Below, one piece after another: positions 1-11,699 of a stretch of DNA of 64,000 bases. A model generated the notes under the pieces. It saw only the letters and a program-made list of their open reading frames with translations, did not search any database and was not told the origin of the DNA. Source of the DNA: Nageia nagi (taxonomy: Eukaryota; Pinophyta); assembly GCA_050084985.1 (NCBI GenBank), contig JBITNC010000001.1:161324001-161388000 (forward strand), read 5' to 3'. The position numbers were made by a program, and so were the translations under genes. How positions within the stretch are numbered: position 1 is the first letter of the stretch; each line of letters begins with the position of its first letter.

Positions 1-811
1 GAAGATCCAAAGTAAGAAATTACCTATTAGTTTATTAGATCCTCACAATATTTGGATAGGAAAACTCATGATTGATTCACACTCCAAACAATAATGATGT
101 TTCTTGATGCCATCTATTCTTTATCCTAAAATCATATCATATGAGTTTGTCTATATTTTTATCAGATGTCATTGTGCCAATAATACATGAGGACTACATT
201 TAAGGCATGCATATTGTAGTTCCTACATCCATGAAGCTCCAAATTTAGAATATAACTCTATGTTGAGCAAGATATATCATATCTTGCAAACAAGGCTTCT
301 AACCTAGTACTAACATCTACTACTAATCCCTTAAATATAACAAAATATTTGAAGTGATATCACATAGATTAGATAGTAATTTATTTAATTACAACTCATT
401 ATTTAGTGATTATATTTTAGTCAACATTATTAATCAAGGAATTTTATCTTCATGGGAAAATATTGCATCCATCTATGATGAAGTCCATGGGAGAAACAAT
501 GTTCCTTGTCTAACAATATAATGCCTATGTCATTCTAATGGTTGAACTAGATCATGGTGCTTTTATCAAGGTCATTTTTGTTGGAGTTGGTAAGGCTATT
601 ATGGGACAAGTTTCAAATATTGAATAGTATACAATAAGTATCTATAAATGTAAACCAATTCCTATCTCAAGATGACTTGGAAACAAGAGTGTATGACATT
701 GAATCTCAATAAAGAGCTCAATAGAATCAAGAGAAATATGATGGTGTCTTCACCTCCCCCTTGTAGATAGAAATCCTCAACACTCCCCTACCACCTAATA
801 TCAATACCACC

Positions 812-1215
812 AAGTTTGATATATTCAATGATGATTAAGACCCCAAATAAAATCTCATTAGCTTTTAGGAGTGCTTATTAAAATTAGGATTTGAAGAGAA
901 GTTTATGACTAAGTTCTTTCTAAGGAATCTTAAGGGAAATGCTAGCAAATGGTTCTACAATCTACTTCTCAGATCTAAATATTTATTCAAAGCTCTTATC
1001 AAAGCATTACAAACACAATATCAAGAAGTAATCCAAAGTCAAAGATCTATGTTTTCTATGACAAGGATCAAATGAGATCATAGAGAAATACATAACTCAC
1101 TTCAAAAGGGTATGAAATTCCACATAAAGTAAGTTACCAAAAGAAGAAATATATGGTATTTTTATTGATCCTATTATTCATGTTCTTAAATAATATGATA
1201 AAATGGTTTTTGGGA
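812..1215 (+). pseudogene. Gag capsid-region remnant of element A
   Basis: The frame starting near 812 reads a retrotransposon gag domain: a segment FDIFNDD, then GFEEKFMTKFFLRNLKGNAS followed directly by KWFYNL, and further on YQEV and a SMFSMTRIK stretch. The order acidic-aromatic start, F-L-x-x-L-x-G-x-A-x-x-W-F core, then a helix ending before a long charged stretch is that of the Retrotrans_gag family, which forms the particle shell. Several in-frame stops and at least one frame change are visible. No start codon can be chosen. The 1-800 region upstream may hold the gag N-terminus or leader, but I could not assign it. Confidence 0.75.
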
Positions 1216-1466
1216 GTACAAATAAGAGAATAGTATCCAAAGAAAAGGTTAAGGTATTGCTTGAGCTTGGATCACTCATGTATGGATCTATTACATATAA
1301 TAAAGAGCTATAAAATCCTTATACCAAAAAAGAGGAGAAAGTTATCAACATGGCTAAGGCACATAATTTGATAAGATCTACCACATAAAGGGAGTATAGA
1401 TTTCCATTTCATATTCCTCCAAGAATTCTCTTCCAATATTAGGTCAAGAATGGGCCAATAAAGCCA

Positions 1467-1670
1467 TTGGATAGAACAGCACAATATGATAATGTGCATT
1501 TTTATAACCAATATCTCTATTGTTCCTACCATCAAAGGAATGGTCATTCCACCAATAAATGCAAACCATTTGATGTTGTAATATTGGATGTGATTTGGCA
1601 AGGTAAATATGAGGTGAAAGACTCTCAACCAAGGGATAATACAAACTACCAAGTAAGCAATACTATTTGA
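1467..1670 (+). pseudogene. Gag zinc-knuckle segment of element A
   Basis: This 67-codon open stretch contains YCSYHQRNGHSTNKC; the metal-binding pattern C-x2-H-x4-H-x4-C lies at 1521-1562. This histidine-for-cysteine variant of the CCHC knuckle is typical of gag proteins of Tat/Athila-type elements, where the knuckle binds RNA. It is the best preserved part of gag here. The segment continues the gag reading after a frame change and ends at a stop. Confidence 0.75.
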
Positions 1671-3483
1671 GTTGATGAGGATATATGCATGACTATTCGA
1701 AGGGGGCATCCACAAGAAACTCTAAATCATATTATAATTGAACAAGTCTATCTCCCACCTAAACCAAAATCATACAATAAGGTAGAGAAATTAAAAATAC
1801 TCAAGATAAGATTAGTTTATTTGAGCTTATTCAAAATTTTGACCCACACAAGGAAATATTATATGATGTGTTCAAAAATGAAAAAAGGTCTAGTAACATT
1901 TATGCTATTACATTTTACGAGAAAACCTAGTCATTCTAATATTGTAATACCATTGGTTTAGATGATAAAGAGTTACCCAAAAAGGAAATTATTGATGAAT
2001 TCATAGATATTTATATTAAACCTAGTATTGAAGAGTGGAAAATCAAAAGGTCTATGGTAGATCCCAATTCAAGAGTAATATATATTCCTATAATTTTTAC
2101 AAGATCTAGAAAATAATGGTGTCAAAATCCCATCCATGGATGAGCCCACTATTTGCATAAGAGGATTTTATAATGTGTTAAAAAAGAATCATTGGGTATT
2201 ATTTCACTTATTGTTTAACCAGGTCTAAAGTTTACTTACAATTTTCTTTTGGGAAGATTGAGGATATATGAGATAATGTCATTTCCTTCTACCTTGTAGA
2301 ACTACCTCAAATTCAAACATGAGGGATAAATTCATATAATGGAAATATATATTTAGCCTTATGCACTATGTGATTTAGAAAAGTTAGAGTTATAATGCTT
2401 AGATATCCATCACATCATTTTATTTAATGTTTCTCTATACGAACCACAATCAACATTGGTAAAAGCAAAGGTAGAAGCACCAATTTTGGAGAGTAGGCTT
2501 GGTACATACTCCGTTAAATGTTTATATCCCATGTACTTAGTCAAGGATTTAGTAAGGTAAGTAATTGTACACTATGAATGACATACAAAATGTATGGAAG
2601 GGCATATGTACCATGAAAATAATGATAACTCCAAAGCTTCTTTGACATATGATCTCGATCTTGATGACACAAAATCTTATAAAACATAAATGAATAAGCT
2701 TCATAAAGGCTAGTTTCACTCTCCATTTTATCAAAAATAAATGAAACAAAAATGCAAGTATAAAGGAGTATGTTTAGGAAAATCAAAATAAGGAATGTCT
2801 AATTTTCCTTTAGATTTAGGTGCTCAGAAAGATAACAAAGGCTTAGGATGTACTCAGTCCACTATAAATTCTTTAACCCTATTGAGTTTGTTCCATAATG
2901 CAATATAATTAAACTTTTATATGATATTAATGAGGATTTATATATTGATTCTTATATCTCACTTGATTTTGACTATTTTTTCATTGATGATGTATTGCTT
3001 GAGTACATGGGAGCACACTCTAAATTTTCTAAATCAAATAACAAAAGGAATAGGTAAATCCTTATCCAACATGGTTATTTTAGCTAAGAAATTGATTTCA
3101 AAGAAGTATTTCAAGTGCAATATATTGAGAATAATTATATTTATGATGTTCCTAGTTTAGAAAAACTCCTTTCTTTGCAATAAAAGGAAGGAGAATTGCA
3201 ATTTTCTATTGACAATCTTATTGACATCAATATTGGGACTCAATGACCAACTAAGAGAAATCAAAATTAGAGCATTCCATGAAAAAAATTATCAAATATT
3301 GTAAATATGTAATATATCAATTTTTCTTGGTCTTATTCTAATATTCCTAGTCTAGATCCTTCATTTGTTATGCATATTTTTCCTCTAAAAAAATACTAAG
3401 CCTTTAAAATAAAAAATTATAAAGATGCATCCTTACAAAGATTTTCTAGTCAAGAAAGGAATATAAAAATATCTAAATGTTGG
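1671..3483 (+). other. Gag-to-RT interval of element A, no domain identified
   Basis: This 1.8-kb stretch should encode the end of gag and the protease. Short open runs exist, but I could not find a D-[ST]-G protease motif or any other signature on either strand. It is probably strongly decayed coding sequence. Confidence 0.4.
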
Positions 3484-4130
3484 TTTCATCAAGCCAATTA
3501 ACTATTCAAAAAGGATGTTTAATATTGTTCCTATCACAAAGCCAAATGGAGAGGTATGAATTTGCATTAAGTTTAGGGATATTAACAATGCATATCCTAA
3601 TGATGATTTCCCTTATCCAAACATTGATATGATTGTTGATAGTATTATTATTCATTAGACATTATCCTTCATGGATGGGTTTTCCATTTATTATCAAATT
3701 TTGATTAATCTTTCTAATCAACACAAAGTAACTTTCACTACTCCATAGGATAATTTATGTTGGAAAGTGATACCTTTTGATATAAAAAATATGAGAGCTA
3801 CTTACCAACATGCCATGGTGTCTGTATTTCATAATCATATTCACAACTCTATTAAAGTATATGTTGATGATATTTTTGTAAAATCTAAGCAAGAGAAGGA
3901 TCACATACAACAATTAGAGGATATATTCAACATACTTAAAAAGTACAATCTTATATTGAAGCCATAAAAATATTATTTTAGTGTCACATTAGGAAAGCTA
4001 TTAGGATTCATGGTTTCAAAAAATGCATAGAAGTGGATCCAAATAAAGTGAAGGCAATCATCAATATGGACCCACCCAAAAATCTCAAGAAACTAAGGAG
4101 TCTTGAAGTAGTACATCATAAATTCAATTT
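3484..4130 (+). pseudogene. Reverse transcriptase remnant of element A
   Basis: The RT is recognisable through its finger, palm and thumb. The plus strand reads GFIKPINYSK, IVPITKPNGEV (the conserved lysine and PNG turn), then FRDINNAYP, PNIDMIVDS, SFMDGFSIYYQI, VIPFDIKNMRATYQ, the catalytic YVDD at 3860-3871, and later LKKYNLILKP. These are the conserved blocks of a Ty3/gypsy RT, which copies element RNA to DNA in the particle. The catalytic YVDD is intact, but stops replace residues in several blocks, including Q-to-stop and W-to-stop types. The RT is close in sequence style to the RT at 34217-34771. Confidence 0.9.
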
Positions 4131-4344
4131 AGTGTGAGGGAACACATCATTAATAATTTTCCAACCTTTCTAATGGAAATAGCATCAGAGAAAATCAATT
4201 ACATGTTATTAATTTTTTTGTATGTGGTGATGTTGTATTTGACATTTTATATGTTTGTTTATGGGTTAATCAAAATTATATTAATAAGTAAACATGTTAC
4301 AAATATTATAGGGGGAAATTAACCCATATGCCAAAAAAAAAGAG

Positions 4345-4515
4345 TTAGATCATAGGTTGATGAAAGAGGCATGATAATAGAGATTTACTATGTAGCCAAA
4401 TTTGTTCTCTGGGAAGAAGGATGTAAGGCATAATATTTTGAACTATGTCATCTAAGAAATTAATAGGTGGGCCTATTGTTAGCCCTCCTTGAAGATTCAT
4501 TTTAAATATTCTCAT
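4345..4515 (-). pseudogene. Start of LINE RNase H domain, truncated
   Basis: On the minus strand KMNLQGG followed by GPP at the right spacing resembles the start of plant LINE RNase H (K-x-N-F-D-G-A...NPG). The Asp that binds metal is read as Gln. The reading then loses similarity and the element ends near 4340, so most of the domain and the 3' UTR are absent. The match is short, hence the modest confidence. Confidence 0.45.
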
Positions 4516-4869
4516 GGTTGGGGTGTATAAAGGGACCATGATCCTTAGCTAGCCAAGCAGTGGATAGTTGCAACCATGGGTAGAGGTTTGAGAGCTCAAC
4601 TTTGGAACTATCATCTACAAAGGAGTATGCCACCCATAAACTGGCTAAGTTCTTGCTGATTTGATACCATACCTTATCTACTAATGTAGCCTATATTTTG
4701 AATATCTTATGGTTGCATTCAATCTAGATGTTCCATGTGATCATCATCAGGGATGCTTCCTAAATGAGTATTAGGATTTATCTTTCTTAAGTATATTCCC
4801 AGGATAGGAGGAGATCTCCCATATTGAGTGCAAGGACCCATTCCAAGTATAAGGTATGTAAAACATTTT

Positions 4870-4965
4870 TTCTATATTTCATTAGCATAAGGAAAATGAA
4901 TGTTAAGGTGGGGCTAGGTCTCCTTCTCTATACCACATAAGACACACTTAGTAATTTCCATCTAG
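4870..4965 (-). pseudogene. LINE zf-RVT (zinc-binding in reverse transcriptase) segment
   Basis: The minus strand reads CVLCGIEKET, a stop, then PHLNIHFPYANEI. The C-x2-C pair (4932-4946) followed by E-x-E-T and a histidine-containing strand is the zf-RVT signature found between RT and RNase H in plant L1-clade elements. A W- or Q-to-stop change sits right after KET. Confidence 0.7.
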
Positions 4966-5799
4966 CCTCTCTTATGGAGTTGATCACTTTAAAGGAGCTT
5001 ATCATGCACAATGGTCCATATAAAAAGTTGAGGCTTGGGCCATGACTTATTTTTCCACATCTTAGTCCATATTGTAGGTGACCATTAAGAATGATCAGGG
5101 GCTCTAATCAACTTGTAAGATGAGTTGACATAGTACACACCTAATTAGGTTTGGGCTAGATGAGATTTTTCTCTTTATCTAGTTTCAATTGATAAGTTAG
5201 GAGCATGTATTCAAATGCTCTAATTATAAGCCTATGATTTTGAAGAACCCCATCTAACTTTTGCTAAAAAGGCTTTCTCCCCTATTCATCAGCCTACCAT
5301 TCATAGTAATTAGTTACATGATGACCCCATAAAATGCATAGAGTATCCATTATTTGATCAAATCTAAGTCTTAGAGATAGTGAGTATGAAGAGATCCACA
5401 CATCTTCCTAGAAGTGGATTCTATCTCCTCTTCCCATGTCCCATTTAAGGGATTTCATAATAAACTGATGGGCTCTTTTAATTGCATTCCATAACATGGA
5501 TCCAATAGGTAAATGTTTAGTAGTGAAAAGTCATAAAGGTTCTAGGCTATCCAAGTATTTGAATCTTAGGGTCCTACTCCATAAAGCTTGGGATTCAATA
5601 TAGCATATCCATAGGATTTTACCCAATAGCATTGTATTCATGGCTCAAAGGTTCTTAATTCCCAATCCCCCAATCTTAATACTTGTACAAAATATTTTCT
5701 AGGAAACCAAATGCATTTTTTTAACTTCAAATTTACCTTCCCATAGGAATTTTCACATGATCTTCTCCATTAGTTATAGGATTTTTCATGGCATTCAAA

Positions 5800-6937
5800 G
5801 GACCTCTAACTAGAAGATTGGTAATGCATTGAGTATTGCCTTGATTTTGACTACCCTTACAACCAAAGAAAGCCATTTTCCTTTCTAACTATCTAGTTTG
5901 GATTTAAATTTAGCTATCAGGTTATCCCAAAAGTTTCCAATATGAGCACCCTAAAATAGAGGGAGGCCTAGGTAAATAGTAGGTAGACTATCGATTGACA
6001 TTCTTGTAATCCTGGTCAATCTATGAAGGAGAGGAGGAGAAATGTTGATGTTGTATAACTTTGATTTATTGTGGTTTACTACTTGATGAGATGCAATTTC
6101 ATAAGTATTGAACAACCTCTTGATTACATGACATTCTTGAATGGAAGGGTAGATTGTGAGGAAGGTGTCATCAGCAAATTGGGAGTGGGTGGAGGCAAGG
6201 CATAAGTGGTTGGTGATAAGACATTTTATATGACCATTTAAATGTATATGGGTTAAGCCACTTCATAAAGCCTTAGTGAAAATAATGAAGAGGTAGGGAA
6301 AGAGGGGATTGCCTTATCTCATGCCTCAAAAAATTTTAAAGTAGCCTTAAGCACTTCTATTAACTAAAATAGAGAAAGTTGGGTTACCTATAAGAGTAAC
6401 CATCCATTGGATCCAACCAAAATCAATCCCAAACTTATCCATGATAGCATATAAGAATAACCAATTGATTCAATAAAAGGATTTTTTCATGTCAATTTTG
6501 ATAAAGATACCTTTATCACCCCTAGCATCAAGTGAATGAATGAGCTCATGGATCAAGATCAAACCATCTATGAGTTTCCTCGCTTGTGTAAATGCTTTTT
6601 TCTCTAGGGAAATGTTGGAAGGAATCATCTCTTTGATGTAGTTGGAAGCAACTTTGGAAATTATTTTATAGATTGTGTTACATAAGGAAATTGGTTTGAA
6701 AGCTTCTATTACCTTGGTATTCTCTACTTTTGGGATAAGAGTTAAGAAGGTGTGGTTTAGTCCTTCTAATAATTGTTTAGTCTTGAAGGATTCCCTCACC
6801 ATATAAATGACTTCATCTTTTAAGAGAGGCCAAAAATTTTGATAGAATCCAAGGGAAAATCCATCCAAACCTAGAGCCCCAAAGCTTTTCATATGGAAGA
6901 CTTCCTTTTCCACCTCTACTATAGAAATGGGGGACAT
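5800..6937 (-). pseudogene. LINE reverse transcriptase remnant
   Basis: An open run of 155 codons at 6470-6937 reads EVEKEVFHMKSFGALGLDGF, NHTFLTLIPKVENT, FKPISLCNTIYKIISKV, FTQARKLIDGLILIHELIHS and GIFIKIDMKKSFY, i.e. the first RT blocks of an L1-type non-LTR element. Further left, after a stop, the palm motif FADD lies at 6167-6178, followed by SIDSLPTIYLGLPLF at about 5950-6000, the family's thumb signature. The enzyme primes cDNA synthesis from the nicked target. The catalytic FADD is kept; stops between blocks abolish function. Confidence 0.92.
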
Positions 6938-7439
6938 TAGTTTAAGATTCTAGAGAGGGGAGATAGATTGAGGTATTAAATCTAGGAGGTGTTGTCAGGA
7001 GTCCTCTCTTTTTAGGTCCTCTTATTTGAGTAAGTTGTGGAATAAGTAGATAATGTGCCTATCTAGATCCTTGGGATAAGATATAGAGAAGCTTAAAGGT
7101 GTATCCATCCTTGTAATCCTATTGTGATCCCTATGTTCCATAGTTTTCATGTGGAAGTATTTCATGTTTTTGTCTCCCTCTTTTAAACATTGAAGCTATG
7201 ATTTCTATTTCTAGAATATCTCTTCCTATGAGTATACATTATCTAATTTGGCCAACACTTATTTTTCTTTCTGTAGGAGGGATGCATCTTTTTCAAGTTG
7301 AAGAGTTGATTCCAACTTATCCAATTCCAACTCTAAGTAAGCCTTATATACTAAGACTATGCCAAAGGATTCTTTATTCCAAAATTTGATTTTTCCCTTC
7401 AATCTACTTAACTTTGAAGCAAATTAGAATATTTTTGAT

Positions 7440-8260
7440 CCATGTATTTGTGAGTCTTCACTCTACTAGTTTTCTACTATTTTTGCAAAGGCTTGATGAG
7501 AGAGCCACATGCACTCAAAATAGAATGGGGAGCCTTTTCTTCTATCCTCCATGGAGATATGAAGAACAATTGGATAGTGGTTCAAACAACCATGGGGGAG
7601 AGATTCAATTTGGTTAATTATGCCATGCTTTATACAAAGAGGTGTGAGGAGGATTTGATCCATATTCTAGAGAATTTTAACATCTATGGATCATTTGTTT
7701 GACCATGTGAACTTTCCATATGTGCATAAAGGCTCCATCAATGGATGCTGATCTATGAAATTATTGAAATATTCATCACTTCTATCTAATTTTCTTATTC
7801 CTCCTTATTTCTCATTGAGTGAATTGATGGCATTGAATTCACTACTAATGATACAAGGGATATCATTATGTGTAGGCCACCATGCTATAATTTGCTCCCA
7901 GCTAGCAATTTTTGCATCTAGATTTTATGGACCATAAAAATTAATAAGGTTGAAGAGGATACCTGAGGTAGCACATTTAGTCAAGATTGCCATCCATGAG
8001 TCTATCAGAGTGAGGAGAGAGCATGTCACTACAAAGGAGTCCAAAAGGGTAATTATTCCACTTGATTTCCCTTTGGAATCACTAGCAAAATATGAACTTT
8101 TTGGCCAAAATTTACATTTATATACTTATATATCCTTAGTGATCATCTTTGCCTCTTGAATGAGAAGAATAGCTCGATTAATTTTCCAAGCTAAGACTTT
8201 AACTGCTCTAATATTTTTGAGTTCATGTAGATCCCTTATGTTCCAAGTTATAATAATAGT
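7440..8260 (-). pseudogene. LINE endonuclease domain (EEP family) remnant
   Basis: The minus strand begins ITWNIRDL, followed by AVKVLAWKINRAILLIQEAK; the glutamate in IQEAK matches the metal-binding Glu of the family. Then come LINFYGP (NxYGP block), IISSEFNAI at 7826-7840 (the GDFNAI block with the aspartate read as Glu), EK-stop-GGI, and NHYPI at 7568-7582 (the SDH block, catalytic His kept, Ser-Asp changed). This is the target-nicking endonuclease at the ORF2 N-terminus. The conserved order leaves little doubt on identity. Stops and the altered DFN and SDH residues make it inactive. The 6940-7440 interval is the poorly conserved linker to the RT. Confidence 0.85.
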
Positions 8261-8279
8261 TGAGATAATTATTATTTTT

Positions 8280-9640
8280 TGGAGGCTAGAAGCTCCTTCA
8301 ACCTATGTTTAATTCCCTCTTCTATGTTTTCCATGGTCACTTGTGATCACTTGGTGTGGTTGGGTACTTGCTTTCTTTGTTTATTTAGGCTTGTAACTCC
8401 TATTTTTAGGTAATTGGGTGTTTGTTTTATCATAAGATCCCTAGGTATTCCTTATGTGTTGAGCTTATAATGTTCTTTATGCATAACTACCTCCAAATAT
8501 TCATAACCTTAATTCTAAGAAAGGGGATCCTCCATATTCATATTGATATCCTATGAGGTTGGATCTTATTTTGGTAGGTCAACTTGGGAGGGGTTAGGAA
8601 TAACCATCTCTCTCATAGGTAGAGTTTGTTATTGTGGTACTCCATTATTTGGCATGGTTGAGGGATTAATGGGATGGGCTTATGGTTCTTTTTCATGGTT
8701 TGGAGGATTAGAAACCTTCATGGGATTGCCTTTATTTTAGAGATATTAGAAATAGTTTGAATTGCTATTGACATTATTGTGGGTAGGATTTTTAGTCGCT
8801 TGGTGTCTATGGATGGGGTTATGAAATTCATCATTTTTACTCATTGGTTCAGGTTTAATGGATTGGGTAAGAGGTAGGATTTTGTAATACACCCATACTT
8901 AGAACAAATTCTACATTTAAACAATAAATTTTCATAGCCTACGGTAAGGATATAGACCATGTGTTTGGTAGGGAGGTTTATTTTGATTTGCATAGGAAGG
9001 GGTGAGTCCATTTTCATATGCAAACAAATGCAAGCATAGTTGAGGGATTCCATATCTAATTTTTGCTATAAAACCCCCATGAACTCCCTATGACTGAACC
9101 TATAGCCCTAGAAATATCCTCCTTCTAGAGATCCTTGAATAGATTTGGAATGCAAACCCAAATAGGTGCAAATGAAGGGGTCTCCTCTTTCAACTTAAAA
9201 CCTATGTGCCATGGTTTCATGAATAAGCTAAATCTTCTATGAAACCATGGTCCATATTTAAATATTTTATCTCTATCTATTTTGAAGGTAAATAGAGCAA
9301 GAAAATAACCATTGGAGTAGAAGCTAATGGAGATCTCACCCTAGAAATTCTAGTTCTATGAAGCCTAGGCTTGGATGGCTCTTGGATTTAACTAAAAACT
9401 TAGAAGTTTATATATGAGGGCTATTAATTCTATCATTCTAATCTCATTATAGACACTTTCACTATGGATTATGATTTTTGGAATTTCAAAGGTCACGTGA
9501 AGGCATCTAGCTTTCATATTCCAAGGTTCATGCTTTGTCAAAGTGATATGATGATAAGGGGATATTATTGAGATATTTTGTCCTAGGATAGCTTGATAAT
9601 ATTTGATTGCATACCAAAAATACAAATGCAACTAAGGACC
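8280..9640 (-). pseudogene. LINE ORF1 remnant (DUF4283-like RNA-binding protein with zinc knuckle)
   Basis: From about 9640 leftward the minus strand reads EPWNMKARCLHVTFEIPK, RMIELIALI, then EISISFYSNGYFLALF and DRDKIFKYGPWFHRRFSLFM, a DUF4283-type core in which the GPW and FM-x-PW positions are kept, followed by APIWVCIPNL. Further on, near 8900-9000, a zinc knuckle appears as ENLLFKCRICSKYGC. These are the two parts of plant LINE ORF1, which coats element RNA. Several stops and frame changes break it. The low-complexity stretch at 8280-8840 matches the variable ORF1 tail and the gap to ORF2. Confidence 0.75.
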
Positions 9641-10030
9641 ATGTGGTCCCCCTAGGTCAGATTCCATGGTTGGAAACCCTGGTTGCATTCTTTATGTTAG
9701 GTGTTGCAGAAGAAGGTTTCTCACCAAAAGCTCAAAAGTTCTTTCAACTATCCTTGACATTTTATATGTTGCTAAGTATAATGTAGATTATTTTTCTATG
9801 TAATGTAACTTTACACTAATTATGATGTATAATAATGTTAAATATGATGCTAATTATGTTAATTATGATGCATGGTGACATAAAATATGACACCTAATAC
9901 TAATTATTATGATAAAATATATAGATATCTAATGCTAAATATGATACAACATGATACAAAATATGATACAAAGTATGACATTATATCTCATTATTTTAAT
10001 TTTTTTTATGCCAATGAAAACATTTATGGG
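9641..10030. repeat. A+T-rich stretch with short irregular repeats
   Basis: No coding signal. From about 9815 to 9990 variants of TATGAT(A/G)C recur at short irregular spacing (for example AAATATGATACAA), forming a degenerate short-unit repeat that leads into the telomere-like array. The first ~180 bases may be LINE 5' untranslated sequence. Confidence 0.5.
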
Positions 10031-10345
10031 TGTTTTAGGATTAGGGTTTATGATTTTAGGGTTTTGGGGTTTAGGATTTAGGATTTAAGGTTTTAGGGGT
10101 TTGACGTTTCAAGGTTTAAGGTTCTAGGGGTTTAGAGTTTTAGGGTTTAATATTATAGGGATTTATAGTTTAGGATTTTAGGATTTAGGGTTTAGGATTT
10201 TAGGATTTAAGGTTTAGGGATTAAGGTTTTAAGGTTTAGGGTTTTAGGGGTTTATGGTTTTAGGATTTAGGGTTTTATCATTTAGTGTTTAGGGTTTTAG
10301 ATTTAGGGTTTATAATTTTAGGTTTTTAGGGTTTTAGGGATTTTA
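10031..10345 (+). repeat. Interstitial telomere-like array, degenerate TTTAGGG
   Basis: About 315 bases are built almost wholly from TTTAGGG and near variants (TTTAGGA, TTTTAGGG, TTTAAGG, TTTAGTG), with the G-rich strand on plus. This is the canonical plant telomere unit in a decayed state. It ends abruptly at GGGATTTTATTTC, and gag coding sequence of element B begins at once. Confidence 0.85.
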
Positions 10346-10860
10346 TTTCTTCTTATAATGATTTTAAGAATTTATTAAGAGATCAATTATATCCTTTGGA
10401 TCATCATACTAGGTAGTTGATGAAATGAAAATTATTTAGACAAGAAAGAGGACAATACGTTCAAGAATACAGTATAGAATTTTGGAAGCAAGAAACCTTA
10501 TATGGAATATCTCTCAAAGATTCTCAAGTACTAATGAAATACATAGGAGGTTTATATAATCATTTGGTAAAGACTATTATGTTGTTTAATCCTACAAATC
10601 TTGACCATGTGAGTGTATAGGCTCAATATTTGGAAGAGGATGGGAGATAAAGATAAAAATGGAAATCTCATCAAAATTAAAAAGGGCATCAAGAGAAATA
10701 GAAATATCAAGATAAAGGGAATGAAAAGCAATCAATAAAGAATATTACAAATACCAAAAAGAAGAAAAATAATAATAACAATTTTTCTTATTATGAAAAA
10801 GATGCTCATATGGATGATAAGTGTTGGAAAATACATTGAAATTATATCCTTATAAGAAGA
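10346..10860 (+). pseudogene. Gag remnant of element B
   Basis: The frame reads a truncated retrotransposon gag core: DFKNLLRDQLYPLDHH, RQERGQYVQEYSIEFWKQ, LKDSQVLMKYIGGLYNHLVK and LFNPTNLDHVSV. The GQxVQEY and KYIGGL blocks are shared with gag of element E (42270-42850, minus). Near 10790-10835 the zinc knuckle is degenerate: the reading SYYEKDAHMDDKCWK keeps only the last His and Cys, whereas E keeps C-x2-x-GH...C better. The N-terminal part of gag is absent because the element is cut at 10345. Confidence 0.8.
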
Positions 10861-11024
10861 AGAATCAATATAAGAATAATATTATGATCTCTAAATGTAA
10901 AGATACTGAAGATAGTTATGATATAGATGAGAGATTTAATTATTCATCAATTTAGAAAATTATAGATTCCAAGAGTATTGAAGAGAAAAAGATGCAAATT
11001 TTTCATCTCAAAATATAGTCAAAC

Positions 11025-11340
11025 AAGGTGATAATTGATTCTATCATTAACTCTCAAGCCAACTTGGTCATTGAAATTTTTGTGACTAAATTAGGATTAT
11101 AGAATTATTACCATCCTAATCCATATCCTTTGATATGGGTTCATAATGATGCCAAGGCATAAATTACAAAGAAAAGTAAAATGAAATTTGTTATCAACAT
11201 AAAATTTAATGATGAAATGGTAGTTGATGTAGTACCTTTTGATATATGTGGTGTTATTTTTGGAAATACTTATTTCTAGGATATAGATGTTACTTACTTT
11301 AAGAGAGAAAATAAAATATACATTGATCAAATATGGTGTA
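11025..11340 (+). pseudogene. Aspartic protease remnant of element B
   Basis: The reading IIDSIINSQANLV matches the retropepsin active-site block (D-S-G-S-x-A-N) with the glycine lost, in the place expected between gag and RT. The corresponding block in element E is IDLGSQANLI. About 60 codons later there is an FGNTYF-like turn. The protease would cut the Gag-Pol polyprotein; with the changed active-site loop and stops it cannot be active. Confidence 0.6.
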
Positions 11341-11690
11341 GTTTTTAAAGTTTATTCCCATAAAATGAAGAACATGATGAATGGAGTTACAAATAATCAA
11401 GATAAATGCCTGATCAACATAAGCAAAAATCTTAATTGAAAATAAAAAAAAATATCATGGAAAATCAAAATTAACATCCAATTTGGATTGCATGACAATG
11501 TTAACACTACCAAAAATATCAAAATTGAACATAAAAAAAATAAAGTGCAAGTTCTTAAATTATAATTTAAGGAAATATTTTCTAAGCCAAAGGGATTGCC
11601 ACCTAAATAGGAAATTAAACATGAGATTCAATTGTTATTTAATTCACCTCTACCAAACATTGGTTTGTATAGATAATAAAGTTTAGAGTG
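11341..11690 (+). other. Protease-to-RT interval of element B
   Basis: A+T-rich sequence with short open runs and no recognisable motif. It corresponds to the poorly conserved linker between protease and RT. Confidence 0.4.
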
Positions 11691-11699
11691 TGAAGAGAT

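Larger units (their letters stand above)
1..4200 (+). mobile_element. Element A: decayed Ty3/gypsy retrotransposon, Tat/Athila-like, 5' part cut by the window edge
   Basis: Gag-type sequence, a histidine-rich zinc knuckle and a reverse transcriptase follow one another on the plus strand in the normal Ty3/gypsy order. The knuckle (C-x2-H-x4-H-x4-C) and the RT style resemble the non-chromovirus Tat/Athila group; that lineage call is inference. No LTR was found for it: the first ~800 bases show no clear feature, and on the right the RT fades into RT/RNase H linker sequence near 4200, just before the LINE. Stops interrupt every domain, so it is not functional. Confidence 0.8.
4340..9640 (-). mobile_element. 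Element L: near full-length L1-type LINE, decayed
   Basis: Read on the minus strand the order is ORF1 (DUF4283-like with zinc knuckle), apurinic-type endonuclease, reverse transcriptase, zf-RVT, then the start of an RNase H domain. This is the full order of a plant L1-clade non-LTR retrotransposon. The 3' end (low coordinates) stops inside RNase H. No poly(A) tail (poly(T) on the plus strand) or target duplication was found at 4340, so the 3' end appears deleted. The 5' end is placed near 9640 from the ORF1 reading and could lie further right. Every domain carries stops. Confidence 0.88.

Noticed and set aside
9887-10081. 64-codon open frame running into the telomere-like array.
   Set aside because: Built from the TATGAT-type short repeat and TTTAGGG units; no protein character.
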